Assembly: GCF_002836975.1 (NCBI RefSeq)
Contig: NZ_NIJK01000027.1
Span: 62,001-126,000 of the forward strand
Reading direction: 5' to 3'
Source of the DNA: Shewanella indica
GTDB taxonomy: Bacteria > Pseudomonadota > Gammaproteobacteria > Enterobacterales > Shewanellaceae
DNA length: 64,000 nt
This document shows, piece after piece, positions 55,601 through 64,000 of the stretch; within the stretch, counting starts at the first letter, position 1; every line of letters begins with the position of its first letter. Both the position numbers and the translations under genes were made by a program. The notes under the pieces are model-generated. The model was given only the letters and a program-made list of their open reading frames with translations. It was not told where the DNA came from and did no database searches.

Positions 55601-56395
55601 ATGTCTAAAATCACCACAGCTACCCTGCGTAAATTCAAGCAGGAAGGTAGAAAATTTACCGCTCTGACCGCTTATGACGCCAGTTTTGCCGCCGCTTTTG
55701 ACAGCGAAGGTGTAGACGTCCTGCTGGTAGGAGACTCATTGGGAATGGTTCTGCAAGGGCACGATGATACCTTGCCTGTCAGTGTCGAGGAGATGGCCTA
55801 TCACACCCGCTGTGTTCGCCGTGGCATCAGCCGCAGTTTGTTGATGGCCGATCTACCCTTTATGAGCTACGCCACTCCCGAACAGGCAATGACCAATGCC
55901 ACCAAGCTGATGCAGGCCGGCGCCAACATGATCAAGATTGAAGGGGGCCAATGGTTACTGGAAACGGTTTCCATGTTGACCGAGCGCGGCATTCCTGTCT
56001 GCGCTCATATAGGACTGACACCACAATCAGTGCATGTGTTCGGTGGTTTCAAGGTGCAGGGCCGCGATGCCGACAACGCCCAGCGGATCCTGGATGAAGC
56101 CAAGGCGCTGGAAGGTGCCGGTGCCCAACTTTTGGTACTCGAATGTATCCCGGCAGCGTTGGCAAAACAGATAACCGAAGCGCTGCAAATTCCGGTGATC
56201 GGCATAGGTGCCGGCAAGGAGACTGATGGCCAAATCCTGGTGATGCACGATGTACTCGGGATTTCCAGCGGCTATATCCCGCGCTTTTCCAAGAACTACC
56301 TCAAGCAGACAGGTGAAATCCGTGAGGCCGTGAAGGCCTATATCGACGAAGTTCAGCAGGGACAATTCCCCGCAGAAGAGCACACCTTTAACTGA
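55601..56395 (+). CDS. panB: 3-methyl-2-oxobutanoate hydroxymethyltransferase PanB
   Basis: First committed step of pantothenate synthesis: adds a hydroxymethyl group from methylene-tetrahydrofolate to 2-oxoisovalerate. The 264-residue protein has the metal-binding [49 protein letters not shown] segment ([15 protein letters not shown]) and [17 protein letters not shown]. The ATG at 55601 is preferred over upstream in-frame codons. It is followed by panC 19 bases later. Confidence 0.95.
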   Translation: MSKITTATLRKFKQEGRKFTALTAYDASFAAAFDSEGVDVLLVGDSLGMVLQGHDDTLPVSVEEMAYHTRCVRRGISRSLLMADLPFMSYATPEQAMTNATKLMQAGANMIKIEGGQWLLETVSMLTERGIPVCAHIGLTPQSVHVFGGFKVQGRDADNAQRILDEAKALEGAGAQLLVLECIPAALAKQITEALQIPVIGIGAGKETDGQILVMHDVLGISSGYIPRFSKNYLKQTGEIREAVKAYIDEVQQGQFPAEEHTFN

Positions 56396-56414
56396 GCCGG
56401 GGATTCGCCAGATT

Positions 56415-57260
56415 ATGCTGACCACAGCCAAAATAGATGAGATCCGTGCCCGGGTACGGGAATGGCGCCAAAAGGGGGAAACCATCGCCTTTGTCCCTAC
56501 CATGGGCAATCTGCACCAGGGACATGTGAGTTTAATCCTCGAAGCTGCGCGCCGCGCCGATCACGTGGTGGCCTCGATTTTTGTCAATCCATTGCAGTTT
56601 GGCAAGAATGAGGATCTCGATGCTTATCCCCGCACCCTGGGCGCCGATCAACAGAAGCTGACCGAAGCCGGCTGCGAGCTGCTGTTTACCCCAACACCCG
56701 AGCTTATCTACCCCAAGGGGCTGGATGCCCAGACCTTTGTGGAAGTCCCCGGGATCTCCGATGAGCTTTGCGGTGCCAGCCGTCCAGGGCATTTTCGCGG
56801 AGTCGCGACCATAGTCTGCAAACTGTTCAATATAGTGCAGCCGGATATAGCCCTGTTTGGCCGCAAGGACTACCAGCAACTACTGGTGATCAAGACCATG
56901 GTGACCGACCTGTCGCTGCCCATCGAGGTCATAGGGGTAGAAACCGTTCGCGAGGATTCCGGCCTGGCACTGAGTTCGCGCAATAGTTATCTCACCGAGA
57001 CCGAAAAGGCGCTGGCCCCCAAGCTCAAGGCAAGCATGGATAAACTGGCCGAGGCGATCGTCCTGGGACAGGATATCGACCAAGCCATCAGCAATGCCAA
57101 GGAGTTCCTGCGCGCCGCCGGGCTTGAGCCCGACTATCTGGAAGTGCGTGAAGCTTCAAGCCTCAAGCCTGTGAACAGCGATGACAAATCGCTGGTGATC
57201 CTGGCCGCCGCTTATCTGGGTAAGGCCCGCCTCATAGACAATATGATATTGTCACGCTGA
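56415..57260 (+). CDS. panC: Pantothenate synthetase PanC
   Basis: Joins pantoate and beta-alanine with ATP to form pantothenate. The 281-residue protein has the HxGH-type motif in [49 protein letters not shown] and the KMSKS-like [13 protein letters not shown]. It is paired with panB. No panD is next to it in the window. Confidence 0.96.
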   Translation: MLTTAKIDEIRARVREWRQKGETIAFVPTMGNLHQGHVSLILEAARRADHVVASIFVNPLQFGKNEDLDAYPRTLGADQQKLTEAGCELLFTPTPELIYPKGLDAQTFVEVPGISDELCGASRPGHFRGVATIVCKLFNIVQPDIALFGRKDYQQLLVIKTMVTDLSLPIEVIGVETVREDSGLALSSRNSYLTETEKALAPKLKASMDKLAEAIVLGQDIDQAISNAKEFLRAAGLEPDYLEVREASSLKPVNSDDKSLVILAAAYLGKARLIDNMILSR

Positions 57261-57270
57261 TCTCTTTTTA

Positions 57271-57298
57271 AGGGGTAGGATAGCTACCCCTTCATTTT
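57271..57298 (+). terminator. Probable terminator after panC
   Basis: AAGGGGTAG (57271-57279) pairs perfectly with CTACCCCTT (57285-57293), followed by CATTTTC; the T-run is short. Confidence 0.6.
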
Positions 57299-57418
57299 CT
57301 GCCCAATAGCTTCCCCCAGCCACAATAATTTCCTTAGTCAAAAACTGGTCTTCAATAAAGGTTTGAGTCATATTGGTTACACTTGTTTTAGATATGTGAC
57401 GAAAGGATTCCCACCCCA

Positions 57419-57925
57419 ATGTTGTCCGGACAGCCCAGACTCTGGCTCTTTGTTGCACTGCTGCTCGCTTGGCAAGTTCAGGCAGGTACCGTCTATAAAT
57501 GTATCAAAGAAGACAAGGTGGTATTCAGCCAGCAGCCCTGCCCACAAGCCTTCACCCAGCACAGAATTGAATACCAGTATGGCGTGACCACGGAAACGGC
57601 CGAGGGAGAAAGAGTTGATCCGCTGCAATCCCTTTTGGAAAACGACAGCCTGCCAGAAGACAAGCTGTTGCGCCGACTGGAAGCCGAAGTCTATCGGCTG
57701 CAGCAGGAAAACAGCTATCTGGAAATACTGCGAACCAGCGAGCTACAAAAGCAGGAGCGGCAACGCTATTGGCAGAAAATGGCGCGGGAAGATCCCGCGT
57801 TTATTGAGCAGCGCGGCAAGATAAACGCCCACTTTGATGAGCTCAAACGCGCCAATGATGACAAGATAGCCAAGCTGCAGCAATACAGACAATTGCTGCA
57901 GCAGAAAACCGAGGCTCAGCCCTGA
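57419..57925 (+). CDS. Exported DUF4124 protein
   Basis: A 168-residue protein with a signal peptide (hydrophobic residues 7-20, cleavage near VQAG). The small DUF4124 domain is TVYKCIKEDKVVFSQQPCPQ (its two cysteines probably pair), and it is followed by a long coiled coil (residues about 85-165, LLRRLEAEVYRLQQENSYLEIL). Function is unknown. It converges tightly with the yadH stop, two bases away. Confidence 0.75.
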   Translation: MLSGQPRLWLFVALLLAWQVQAGTVYKCIKEDKVVFSQQPCPQAFTQHRIEYQYGVTTETAEGERVDPLQSLLENDSLPEDKLLRRLEAEVYRLQQENSYLEILRTSELQKQERQRYWQKMAREDPAFIEQRGKINAHFDELKRANDDKIAKLQQYRQLLQQKTEAQP

Positions 57926-57926
57926 A

Positions 57927-58697
57927 TCAGCTGCGCAGCCCTATCCCACGAGAGATCAGATAATAGGCCAACAACCACAGACCCGCACAGAACCCCAGCA
58001 TCACCCCAATGGACAGCGGCACGCTCATATCGGCAAATCCCAGGAAACCATAGCGGAACACGTTGATCATATACACCACAGGGTTCAGCGCCGATACGCC
58101 ACGCCAAAAGTCAGGCAACAGCGACAGCGAGTAAAACACCCCGCCAAGATAGGTCAGCGGCGTCAACACAAAGGTGGGGATAATGCTGATATCGTCGAAG
58201 CTCTTGGCAAACACGGCATTGATAAGGCCGCCAAGGGCAAACAGCACTGAGGTCAGAAACACTGTGACTATCACCAATCCCAAGTGCTGCACACTGAGAT
58301 CGACAAAGAACATGGCTACCAGGGTCACTATCAGGCCCACCAACAGTCCACGGGCGACACCGCCACCGACATAGCCGGCTATCATCACATAATGAGGCAC
58401 AGGCGCCACTATCAGCTCTTCCAGGTTACGCTGGAACTTGGCGCTGAAAAAGGAAGATGCCACATTGGAGTAGGAGTTGGTGATCACCGACATCATGATA
58501 AGGCCCGGGGCGATAAACTCCATATAGGACACCCCGCCCATCTCACCGATGCGACTGCCCACCAGATTACCGAAGATCAGAAAATACAGTGTCATGGTGA
58601 TCGCCGGCGGTACCAGCGTCTGTATCCAAATGCGGGTAAAACGGGTAATTTCCTTGATTAAAATACTCTTGAAGGCAACCAGATACAGACCTCTCAT
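57927..58697 (-). CDS. yadH: ABC-2 type transporter permease (YadH-like)
   Basis: A 256-residue inner-membrane protein with six helices of the ABC-2 family, including the amphipathic coupling segment near the N-terminus (SILIKEITRFTRIWIQTLVPP) and RNLEELIVAPVPHYVMIAGYV. It would form an exporter with the ATPase encoded just upstream. The cargo is unknown. Start overlaps the ATPase stop as ATGA. E. coli yadHG sit in the same general region. Confidence 0.85.
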   Translation of the reverse strand: MRGLYLVAFKSILIKEITRFTRIWIQTLVPPAITMTLYFLIFGNLVGSRIGEMGGVSYMEFIAPGLIMMSVITNSYSNVASSFFSAKFQRNLEELIVAPVPHYVMIAGYVGGGVARGLLVGLIVTLVAMFFVDLSVQHLGLVIVTVFLTSVLFALGGLINAVFAKSFDDISIIPTFVLTPLTYLGGVFYSLSLLPDFWRGVSALNPVVYMINVFRYGFLGFADMSVPLSIGVMLGFCAGLWLLAYYLISRGIGLRS

Positions 58698-59632
58698 GCC
58701 TGGCCTCCTTGGGCATTTTCAACCAGTTTCACAAACAACTCCTCCAATCGATTGGCCTTGTTACGCATGGATAGCACCTCAACCCCCTGCTCGCTCAGTA
58801 AACCGAAGACGGCGTTCAGGCTGTGGGACTTCACCAAGTCCACTTCCAGGGTCATTGGATCGGTAAGCCTGACGCTAATATCGCCAAGCTTGGGTACCTC
58901 AACAAGCGGCTGCTTGATATCCAACACAAAGGTTTCCATATCCAGTTTCGACAGCAGGGACTTCATACTGGTGCACTCCACCAGCACGCCCTTATCGATA
59001 ATGCCTATGTTGCGGCAAAGCATTTCTGCTTCTTCCAGATAGTGGGTCGTCAGTATGATGGTGACGCCTTCAGCGTTGATTTTTTTGAGAAACTCCCACA
59101 TGGAGCGCCGCAGTTCTATATCCACCCCGGCGGTAGGCTCATCGAGGATCAAAAGCTTGGGCTCGTGCATCAAGGCCCTGGCTATCATCAAACGCCGCTT
59201 CATGCCGCCGGAAAGCTGCCGGGATTGGCTGTTGCGCTTGTCCCAGAGATCCAGTTGCCTGAGATATTTCTCGGCCCGCTTATGGGCCTCGGCTCTGGGC
59301 ACACCGTAATAACCGGCCTGGTTAACCACGATTTGCAGTACTGTCTCAAACTGGTTGAAGTTGAATTCCTGCGGCACCAGGCCGATACACAACTTGGCCT
59401 GCTCCAGCTCTTTATCCAGATCATGGCCAAAGACCCGCACACTGCCGCCACTTTTGTGCACCAGCGAACTTATGATACCGATAGTGGTGGACTTACCGGC
59501 ACCGTTTGGGCCGAGCAAGGCAAAAAAGTCACCCTGAGCCACTTTCAGGCTGATCCCTTTGACGGCTTCGACACCGCCCTTATAGGTCTTCTTAAGATTG
59601 TCCAGCTCCAACGCCAGAGCTTTGGTCGTCAT
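58694..59632 (-). CDS. yadG: ABC-2 type transporter ATPase (YadG-like)
   Basis: A 312-residue ATPase. Walker A GPNGAGKST is at 41-49, the Q-loop in VPQEFNFNQFETV, the signature in RQLSGGMKRRLMIARAL, Walker B LLILDEP and the H-loop THYLEEAE. AGGAG eight bases before the ATG at 59632 decides the start over a frame start at 59698. It is coupled to the permease gene. It exports an unknown substrate. Confidence 0.88.
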   Translation of the reverse strand: MTTKALALELDNLKKTYKGGVEAVKGISLKVAQGDFFALLGPNGAGKSTTIGIISSLVHKSGGSVRVFGHDLDKELEQAKLCIGLVPQEFNFNQFETVLQIVVNQAGYYGVPRAEAHKRAEKYLRQLDLWDKRNSQSRQLSGGMKRRLMIARALMHEPKLLILDEPTAGVDIELRRSMWEFLKKINAEGVTIILTTHYLEEAEMLCRNIGIIDKGVLVECTSMKSLLSKLDMETFVLDIKQPLVEVPKLGDISVRLTDPMTLEVDLVKSHSLNAVFGLLSEQGVEVLSMRNKANRLEELFVKLVENAQGGQA

Positions 59633-59689
59633 AGATGTTTCTCCTAAAGAGCCTCCAATACCTGGGGTATCGGCAGCGGCCCGGGACGC

Positions 59690-59720
59690 AAAAAGCAAGA
59701 CTCCCGCCGTGGCGGGAGTC
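59690..59720 (-). terminator. Intrinsic terminator of the mpl-ubiX-hpt operon
   Basis: On the minus strand: GACTCCCGCC, 2-base gap, GGCGGGAGTC, then TTGCTTTTTG. It lies 39 bases past the hpt stop. Confidence 0.85.
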
Positions 59721-59758
59721 TGTCTTACTATATAAACAAAGCCGACATCACAGCTTGC

Positions 59759-60289
59759 TTACTCCTGCGGGATCACCTTGGCGATATAAGGCAGGTTGCG
59801 ATACTGCTCGGCGTAGTCGATACCGTAACCGACCACAAATTCATCAGGAATAGTAAAACCGACAAAGTCTACCGGTACATCGACTTCACGGCGATCCGGC
59901 TTATCCAGCAGAGTACAGAGCGTCAGGCTCTTTGGCTCACGCAGCAGCAGCATTTCGCGTACCTTGTTGAGCGTGTTGCCCGAGTCAATCAAATCTTCGA
60001 CGATCAACACATCACGATCGGCGATTTCCGACTGAACATCTTTGAGTATCTTCACGTCTCTGGTGCTGGTCATGGCATTGCCATAGCTGGAAACAGACAT
60101 AAAGTCGATCTCTACATGGCCCTTAATCCGACGGCAGAGATCGGCCATAAAGACCACTGAGCCCTTGAGCAGGCCGACCATCAGCAATTTGTCGGCATTG
60201 GCATAATGCGCATTGATGCGCTCGGCTAATTCATCCAGTTTCTGGTTGATCTCTTCTGCCGAGATCATCACTTCGGTGGTGTGTTTCAT
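59759..60289 (-). CDS. hpt: Hypoxanthine phosphoribosyltransferase
   Basis: Salvages hypoxanthine and guanine to IMP/GMP using PRPP. The 176-residue protein has the PRPP-binding loop [14 protein letters not shown] (about residues 93-106), the flexible loop region [12 protein letters not shown] and [19 protein letters not shown]. The ATG at 60289 gives the usual length; the frame extends to 60331 and would overlap ubiX. Confidence 0.94.
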   Translation of the reverse strand: MKHTTEVMISAEEINQKLDELAERINAHYANADKLLMVGLLKGSVVFMADLCRRIKGHVEIDFMSVSSYGNAMTSTRDVKILKDVQSEIADRDVLIVEDLIDSGNTLNKVREMLLLREPKSLTLCTLLDKPDRREVDVPVDFVGFTIPDEFVVGYGIDYAEQYRNLPYIAKVIPQE

Positions 60290-60296
60290 ATAACTC

Positions 60297-60938
60297 TCAA
60301 TTGTCGATCTCACTGTCTTTGGGTTTGTCATAACCCCAGCGATCCGTTAATGCATGTTCGACACCCAGATGATCCAGGATCCGGGCGACCATGAAGTCTA
60401 TCAGATCTTCAATGGATTTGGGATGGTGATAAAAGCCGGGTGCGGCCGGCATTATGATGGCGCCCAGTTGGCTGAGTTTCAACATATGTTCAAGATGAAT
60501 GGCGTTGAAAGGTGTCTCTCTGGGCACCAACAACAGCTGACCGCGCTCCTTGAGCACTACATCGGCGGCCCGCTCCAGCAAGCTATTGCTCATACCTGTG
60601 GCCACCGCAGCCAGGGTGCCGGTTGAGCAGGGACAGATCACCATCTGCTTTGGCGCCGCCGAGCCAGACGCCGGTGGAGAGAACCACTCATCCTTGCCGA
60701 GCACTCTCAGTTCACCGCCTTCGGGAAACAGTTTTCTGAGCTGCTCTGTGGCCTTGTCCGGTGCGCTGCTGAGTTTGAGCCCATGTTCCGTTGCCAACAC
60801 CACCCGAGCGGCGCTGGACACCATCAGAAAAACCCGAAACTCGGCCTTGAGCAAGCACTCCAGCAGCCTCAGCCCATAGGGCGCCCCGGAGGCGCCGGTC
60901 CAGGCGAGGCTGATACTCTTAATCTGCTGATATTTCAC
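60297..60938 (-). CDS. ubiX: Flavin prenyltransferase UbiX
   Basis: Prenylates FMN to the cofactor of the UbiD decarboxylase in ubiquinone synthesis. The 213-residue protein has [18 protein letters not shown], the [30 protein letters not shown] region, [20 protein letters not shown] and [26 protein letters not shown]. It starts with GTG that overlaps the mpl stop (GTGA). A ubiD gene is not in the window. Confidence 0.94.
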   Translation of the reverse strand: MKYQQIKSISLAWTGASGAPYGLRLLECLLKAEFRVFLMVSSAARVVLATEHGLKLSSAPDKATEQLRKLFPEGGELRVLGKDEWFSPPASGSAAPKQMVICPCSTGTLAAVATGMSNSLLERAADVVLKERGQLLLVPRETPFNAIHLEHMLKLSQLGAIIMPAAPGFYHHPKSIEDLIDFMVARILDHLGVEHALTDRWGYDKPKDSEIDN

Positions 60939-62317
60939 GCTTTGACCTCGCCACTTCTGGCTTTAAGGGCCTGGAGCAACTTTTGATGCAAGCCGCCAAA
61001 GCCACCATTGCTCATGATCAGCACGGTATCGCCGGGCTTGGCTTCACCACTGACCTTGGCCACTATCTCATCTATGTTGTGCAAAACCTGTACCGGCAGC
61101 GGCGCCGCCTGCATGGCCGCGGCAATATCCCAATCGATATTATCCGCCTGATACAACACGGCTTCATCGGCCAGGGCCATGGAGTTGGCCAGTGTGTCTT
61201 TATGCACCCCTTGCTTCATGGTGTTGGAGCGAGGCTCAAGCACGACAGTGATTTTGCCCTGGCCTACCTTGGCGCGCATTCCCTGAAGAGTTGTGGCGAT
61301 TGCCGTTGGGTGATGGGCAAAGTCGTCATAAACGCTGACCCCTTCTACGCTGCCCAGCAACTCGAGACGACGCTTGGGCGGGGTAAAGTCTGCCAACGCC
61401 TTGAGCGCATCTACCGGCAAGACCCCAACATGACGCGCCGCAGCTATCGCCATAGTGGCGTTGTCTATGTTGTGACGCCCAATCAGGCCCCAGCTCAAAA
61501 CGCCCTGGGATTCACCGCGGAAAAATAGCTCAAACTCGTGACCATCATCTGCCAGCATCCTGGCGCTCCAGTCACCCTGGCCCACTTCATGGCTCAAGGT
61601 TTCCTGCTCACTCCAGCAGCCCTTGGCTATCACGTCGGCAACCGCCTGGCTGTCTTGCGGCCAGATCACCCGGCCATCCCCAGGCAGGATTCTGAGCAGA
61701 TGGTGAAACTGCTTCTGTATCGCCTTGAGATCGTCGAAGATGTCAGCATGGTCGAACTCCATGTTGTTGATCACCAGGGTTCTTGGCTGGTAATGCACAA
61801 ACTTGGAGCGCTTGTCGAAGAAGGCGCTGTCATATTCGTCGGCCTCGACCACAAAGAAGGGCGACTCGCCCAACCTGGCCGAAATGCCGAAATTCTGCGG
61901 CACTCCACCAATCAAAAAACCAGGTTGATAGCCGCAGGCTTCGAGGATCCAGGCCAACATGCTGGCGGTTGAGGTTTTGCCATGGGTACCGGAAACGGCC
62001 AATACCCAACGTTCGGGCAATATATGGTCATGCAAAAACTGCGGGCCCGAGGTGTATTTCAGGCCGCGGTTGAGTACGGTTTCCACACAGGGGTTGCCGC
62101 GGCTCATGGCATTGCCTATCACCACAATATCCGGCTCGGGATCCAGCTGTGAAGGGTCAAACCCCTGAATAAGATCTATCCCCTGCTGCTCAAGCTGGGT
62201 GCTCATGGGAGGGTATACATTGGCATCGGAGCCGGTGACCTTATGTCCCATGGCGCGGGCCAGCAGTGCCAAGCCCCCCATAAAAGTGCCACAGATCCCC
62301 AGAATATGTACGTGCAT
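60935..62317 (-). CDS. mpl: UDP-MurNAc:L-Ala-gamma-D-Glu-meso-DAP ligase Mpl
   Basis: Reattaches recycled murein tripeptide to UDP-MurNAc. The 460-residue Mur ligase has [31 protein letters not shown], the ATP loop SGTHGKTST (about residue 108), [29 protein letters not shown] and the C-terminal [15 protein letters not shown] eight bases before the ATG at 62317 fixes the start. First gene of the mpl-ubiX-hpt operon. Confidence 0.94.
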   Translation of the reverse strand: MHVHILGICGTFMGGLALLARAMGHKVTGSDANVYPPMSTQLEQQGIDLIQGFDPSQLDPEPDIVVIGNAMSRGNPCVETVLNRGLKYTSGPQFLHDHILPERWVLAVSGTHGKTSTASMLAWILEACGYQPGFLIGGVPQNFGISARLGESPFFVVEADEYDSAFFDKRSKFVHYQPRTLVINNMEFDHADIFDDLKAIQKQFHHLLRILPGDGRVIWPQDSQAVADVIAKGCWSEQETLSHEVGQGDWSARMLADDGHEFELFFRGESQGVLSWGLIGRHNIDNATMAIAAARHVGVLPVDALKALADFTPPKRRLELLGSVEGVSVYDDFAHHPTAIATTLQGMRAKVGQGKITVVLEPRSNTMKQGVHKDTLANSMALADEAVLYQADNIDWDIAAAMQAAPLPVQVLHNIDEIVAKVSGEAKPGDTVLIMSNGGFGGLHQKLLQALKARSGEVKA

Positions 62318-62569
62318 TAAGGCCATCCTTCTGCAGTGAGTCCGCTCGCCCCTCGTTGGGCGAGTTTGCATGCCGCTCATTGTACCTATGCCACCGGCAA
62401 GACGCGAGAGGCCTCTGCCAGCTGTTCAGCTTTATCTCATCTTCGCTAAGCAATGTGATTAATAGATAAAGGAATTTCCCAAAACCTGAGCCGAACGCTG
62501 GTCAGGACAGAGCCGCGCGTTTAAAATGCCCGCAGCCTACGCAAATGCGATTAGCATCAGGAAAGCAGC

Positions 62570-64000
62570 ATGCAGTTAACGGAAGAACTCCAACATCTCA
62601 GGCGCGAGCTTGAAGATCTCAAACTCAAAGAGACTAACCTGGAAATCAGGACAGATATCCGCCTCGACGCGATAGAACAAAGAATCGAGGCGCTGTTTGC
62701 GGCCGTCAATCAGCTTGCCGAAGAGCAAGCTCAGCCTTTGGCGGCCAAGGTTGCCGAGCCGTCAGCAATGCCTGAACAAAATGAACCTCAGGCCGAGCCA
62801 AAAGCCGCCGATTTGTCTTTCGAGTCGCCGGCTCAGCGCCAGGACGCCTGGCAGCGCAGGGCCGATATTCAGCCTATCGAGCACACCCAGCCGGCACCAG
62901 CTGATACGGCAGCAACGCCAGTTGCAACCCAAGCGCAAACCGCATCAAAACAAACCGTAGCCCAAAGAGTACCGCCCCAAACACAAGAGGGGCGAGGACA
63001 GCAGACTCCCAACTGGGGGCGTAAATTTGATCAGGCTGTGGCCGCTTTTTTTGCCGCTATGCTGAGCCCGCTGCTGGGACTCTTCGCACAAGCCAAAGAT
63101 TTTTATCAGCACTATCAAGCCAAAGGTCAGGGCCCGGTATTTATGATGACCCTGGCCGGGATCATCGCCATGACCCTGGGCTTTGGTTATCTGCTGCAGT
63201 ATTCCATGAACCACTGGCTGTCGGACACAGGAAAGGCCTTGACTGGCTTTGTCTGCGCCAATGGCATTCTGGCCTTGGGAGCCTTTATCCGCAAACGGCA
63301 ACGAGCAATGGCCGATTTCGGCTCGGGTCTGGTGGGCCTTGGGCTGATTATCAACTATCTGTGCGCCTATTTTGTCGGTCCCTACTTCGAGCTGGTACCG
63401 GATGGCGTCAGCTATCTGCTGCTGTTGCTTATCACTGTAGCCGGTTACAGTCTGGCGCTGAAACTGGAAGCCAGAGTCATCAGCATAGTCGCCTTGCTGG
63501 GTGGCTCCCTGGCACCACTGATGCTGCTTTCCGGCAGTCAGGCGCCTTTGATGTATCTCCCCTTCCTGCTGCTGATTGGTGGCTGCTCTTTACTCTTGAG
63601 TCACAAGATACGTTGGCCTGTGCTGCTGGAAACGACAGCCATACTGCACATCGCCTGTATCGAGAGCCTGAGTTTCTTTGTCGAGCTGCCGCTGCAAGGG
63701 CAAGGGATAATGGGAGTTCTGGCGCTCATCTCCCTGCATGGCCTCTTCTATGGCTATGGACTTGGCAGCCTTTGGCTGTTTGGCCGGGAAGGTCTCAGCC
63801 ACAGGCTGCTGGCTCTGCCTGCGGCCTTGCTGGCCTTTTTGGTCTATAGCCTGAGCCAGTTCAGCCCCCACGCCGGCGAGCTGCTGCTGGCGAACGCCGC
63901 CGTGCTTATCGGCCTGTCGCTCTGGCTTAAACAAGACAAACAGCTGCAGACGCTATTATGGCTGGCGACCGGTGCCTGTCTCGGTTTTGCCGCGCTCAGC
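62570..64000 (+). CDS. DUF2339-type polytopic membrane protein, 3' end outside window
   Basis: The frame is open for 477 codons from the ATG at 62570 (AGGAAAGC upstream) to the last base, so the gene is cut by the window. It begins with a coiled coil (LTEELQHLRRELEDLKLKE, residues 2-35) and a Pro/Ala/Gln-rich linker to about 145. Many helices follow, starting near residue 150-165 (GWRKF-like basic stretch, then AMLSPLLGLFAQA). A typical DUF2339 glycine/proline turn is LLGGSLAPLMLLSGSQAP. Such proteins are large (often 800-1100 residues) and of unknown function. Divergent from mpl. Confidence 0.78.
   Translation, partial: MQLTEELQHLRRELEDLKLKETNLEIRTDIRLDAIEQRIEALFAAVNQLAEEQAQPLAAKVAEPSAMPEQNEPQAEPKAADLSFESPAQRQDAWQRRADIQPIEHTQPAPADTAATPVATQAQTASKQTVAQRVPPQTQEGRGQQTPNWGRKFDQAVAAFFAAMLSPLLGLFAQAKDFYQHYQAKGQGPVFMMTLAGIIAMTLGFGYLLQYSMNHWLSDTGKALTGFVCANGILALGAFIRKRQRAMADFGSGLVGLGLIINYLCAYFVGPYFELVPDGVSYLLLLLITVAGYSLALKLEARVISIVALLGGSLAPLMLLSGSQAPLMYLPFLLLIGGCSLLLSHKIRWPVLLETTAILHIACIESLSFFVELPLQGQGIMGVLALISLHGLFYGYGLGSLWLFGREGLSHRLLALPAALLAFLVYSLSQFSPHAGELLLANAAVLIGLSLWLKQDKQLQTLLWLATGACLGFAALS

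Overview
The window reads as one contiguous piece of a moderately GC-rich gammaproteobacterial chromosome, most likely Shewanella. This is inferred from gene content (a TIGR03899 protein, a DUF3144 protein, CcoG, PntAB, an OmpLA-type phospholipase) and from an E. coli-like housekeeping order. No rRNA, tRNA, CRISPR array, prophage or intact insertion sequence was seen.

Layout. 1-3957: a LysR regulator cut by the window edge, a tandem universal stress protein, FolM, and a small DUF4920/PepSY-type pair. 4042-9818: a metal-uptake island on the minus strand, made of a TonB-dependent receptor, a SAM methyltransferase and a BtuCD/FecBCD-type ABC importer with a Tat-type binding protein. Its two transcription units each carry a palindrome that matches the molybdate regulator ModE box, so I read it as a ModE-controlled molybdenum/tungsten (or metal-chelate) acquisition system. 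10254-14010: ung, DUF3144, LysR, LysE and a membrane thioredoxin. 14011-17158: a sigma54-dependent PAS/AAA+/Fis regulator followed by ccoG, which has a clear -24/-12 promoter and upstream palindromes. 17157-23116: an FMN reductase, an acyl-CoA ligase, a b-type cytochrome, hemG, an MFS transporter and TIGR03899.

23131-36374: assimilatory sulfate reduction in two minus-strand operons, cobA-cysD-cysN-SLC13-cysC and cysJ-cysI-cysH. Together they cover sulfate entry, activation to APS and PAPS, reduction to sulfite and then sulfide, and the siroheme methylation step. pldA and an S41-like protein lacking the usual catalytic serine lie between them. 36809-39831: pntAB, the proton-translocating transhydrogenase.

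39832-41447 is the only clearly accessory stretch. It holds an 87-bp copy of an internal piece of mrcB, an imperfect direct repeat at both ends, and an AT-rich orphan gene for an exported protein.

41448-62317 is a conserved housekeeping block close to the E. coli 3-minute region: mrcB, hrpB, (a GGDEF/EAL protein), thpR, (GNAT, M17 peptidase), sfsA, dksA, gluQ, pcnB, folK, panB, panC, a DUF4124 protein, yadHG, hpt, ubiX and mpl. pcnB appears to start at an AUU codon, as in E. coli. 62570 to the end is the 5' part of a large DUF2339-type membrane protein that runs out of the window.

All calls come from reading the sequence by eye; no database search was run. Start sites were moved from the longest open frame where a ribosome-binding site or family alignment favoured another codon.
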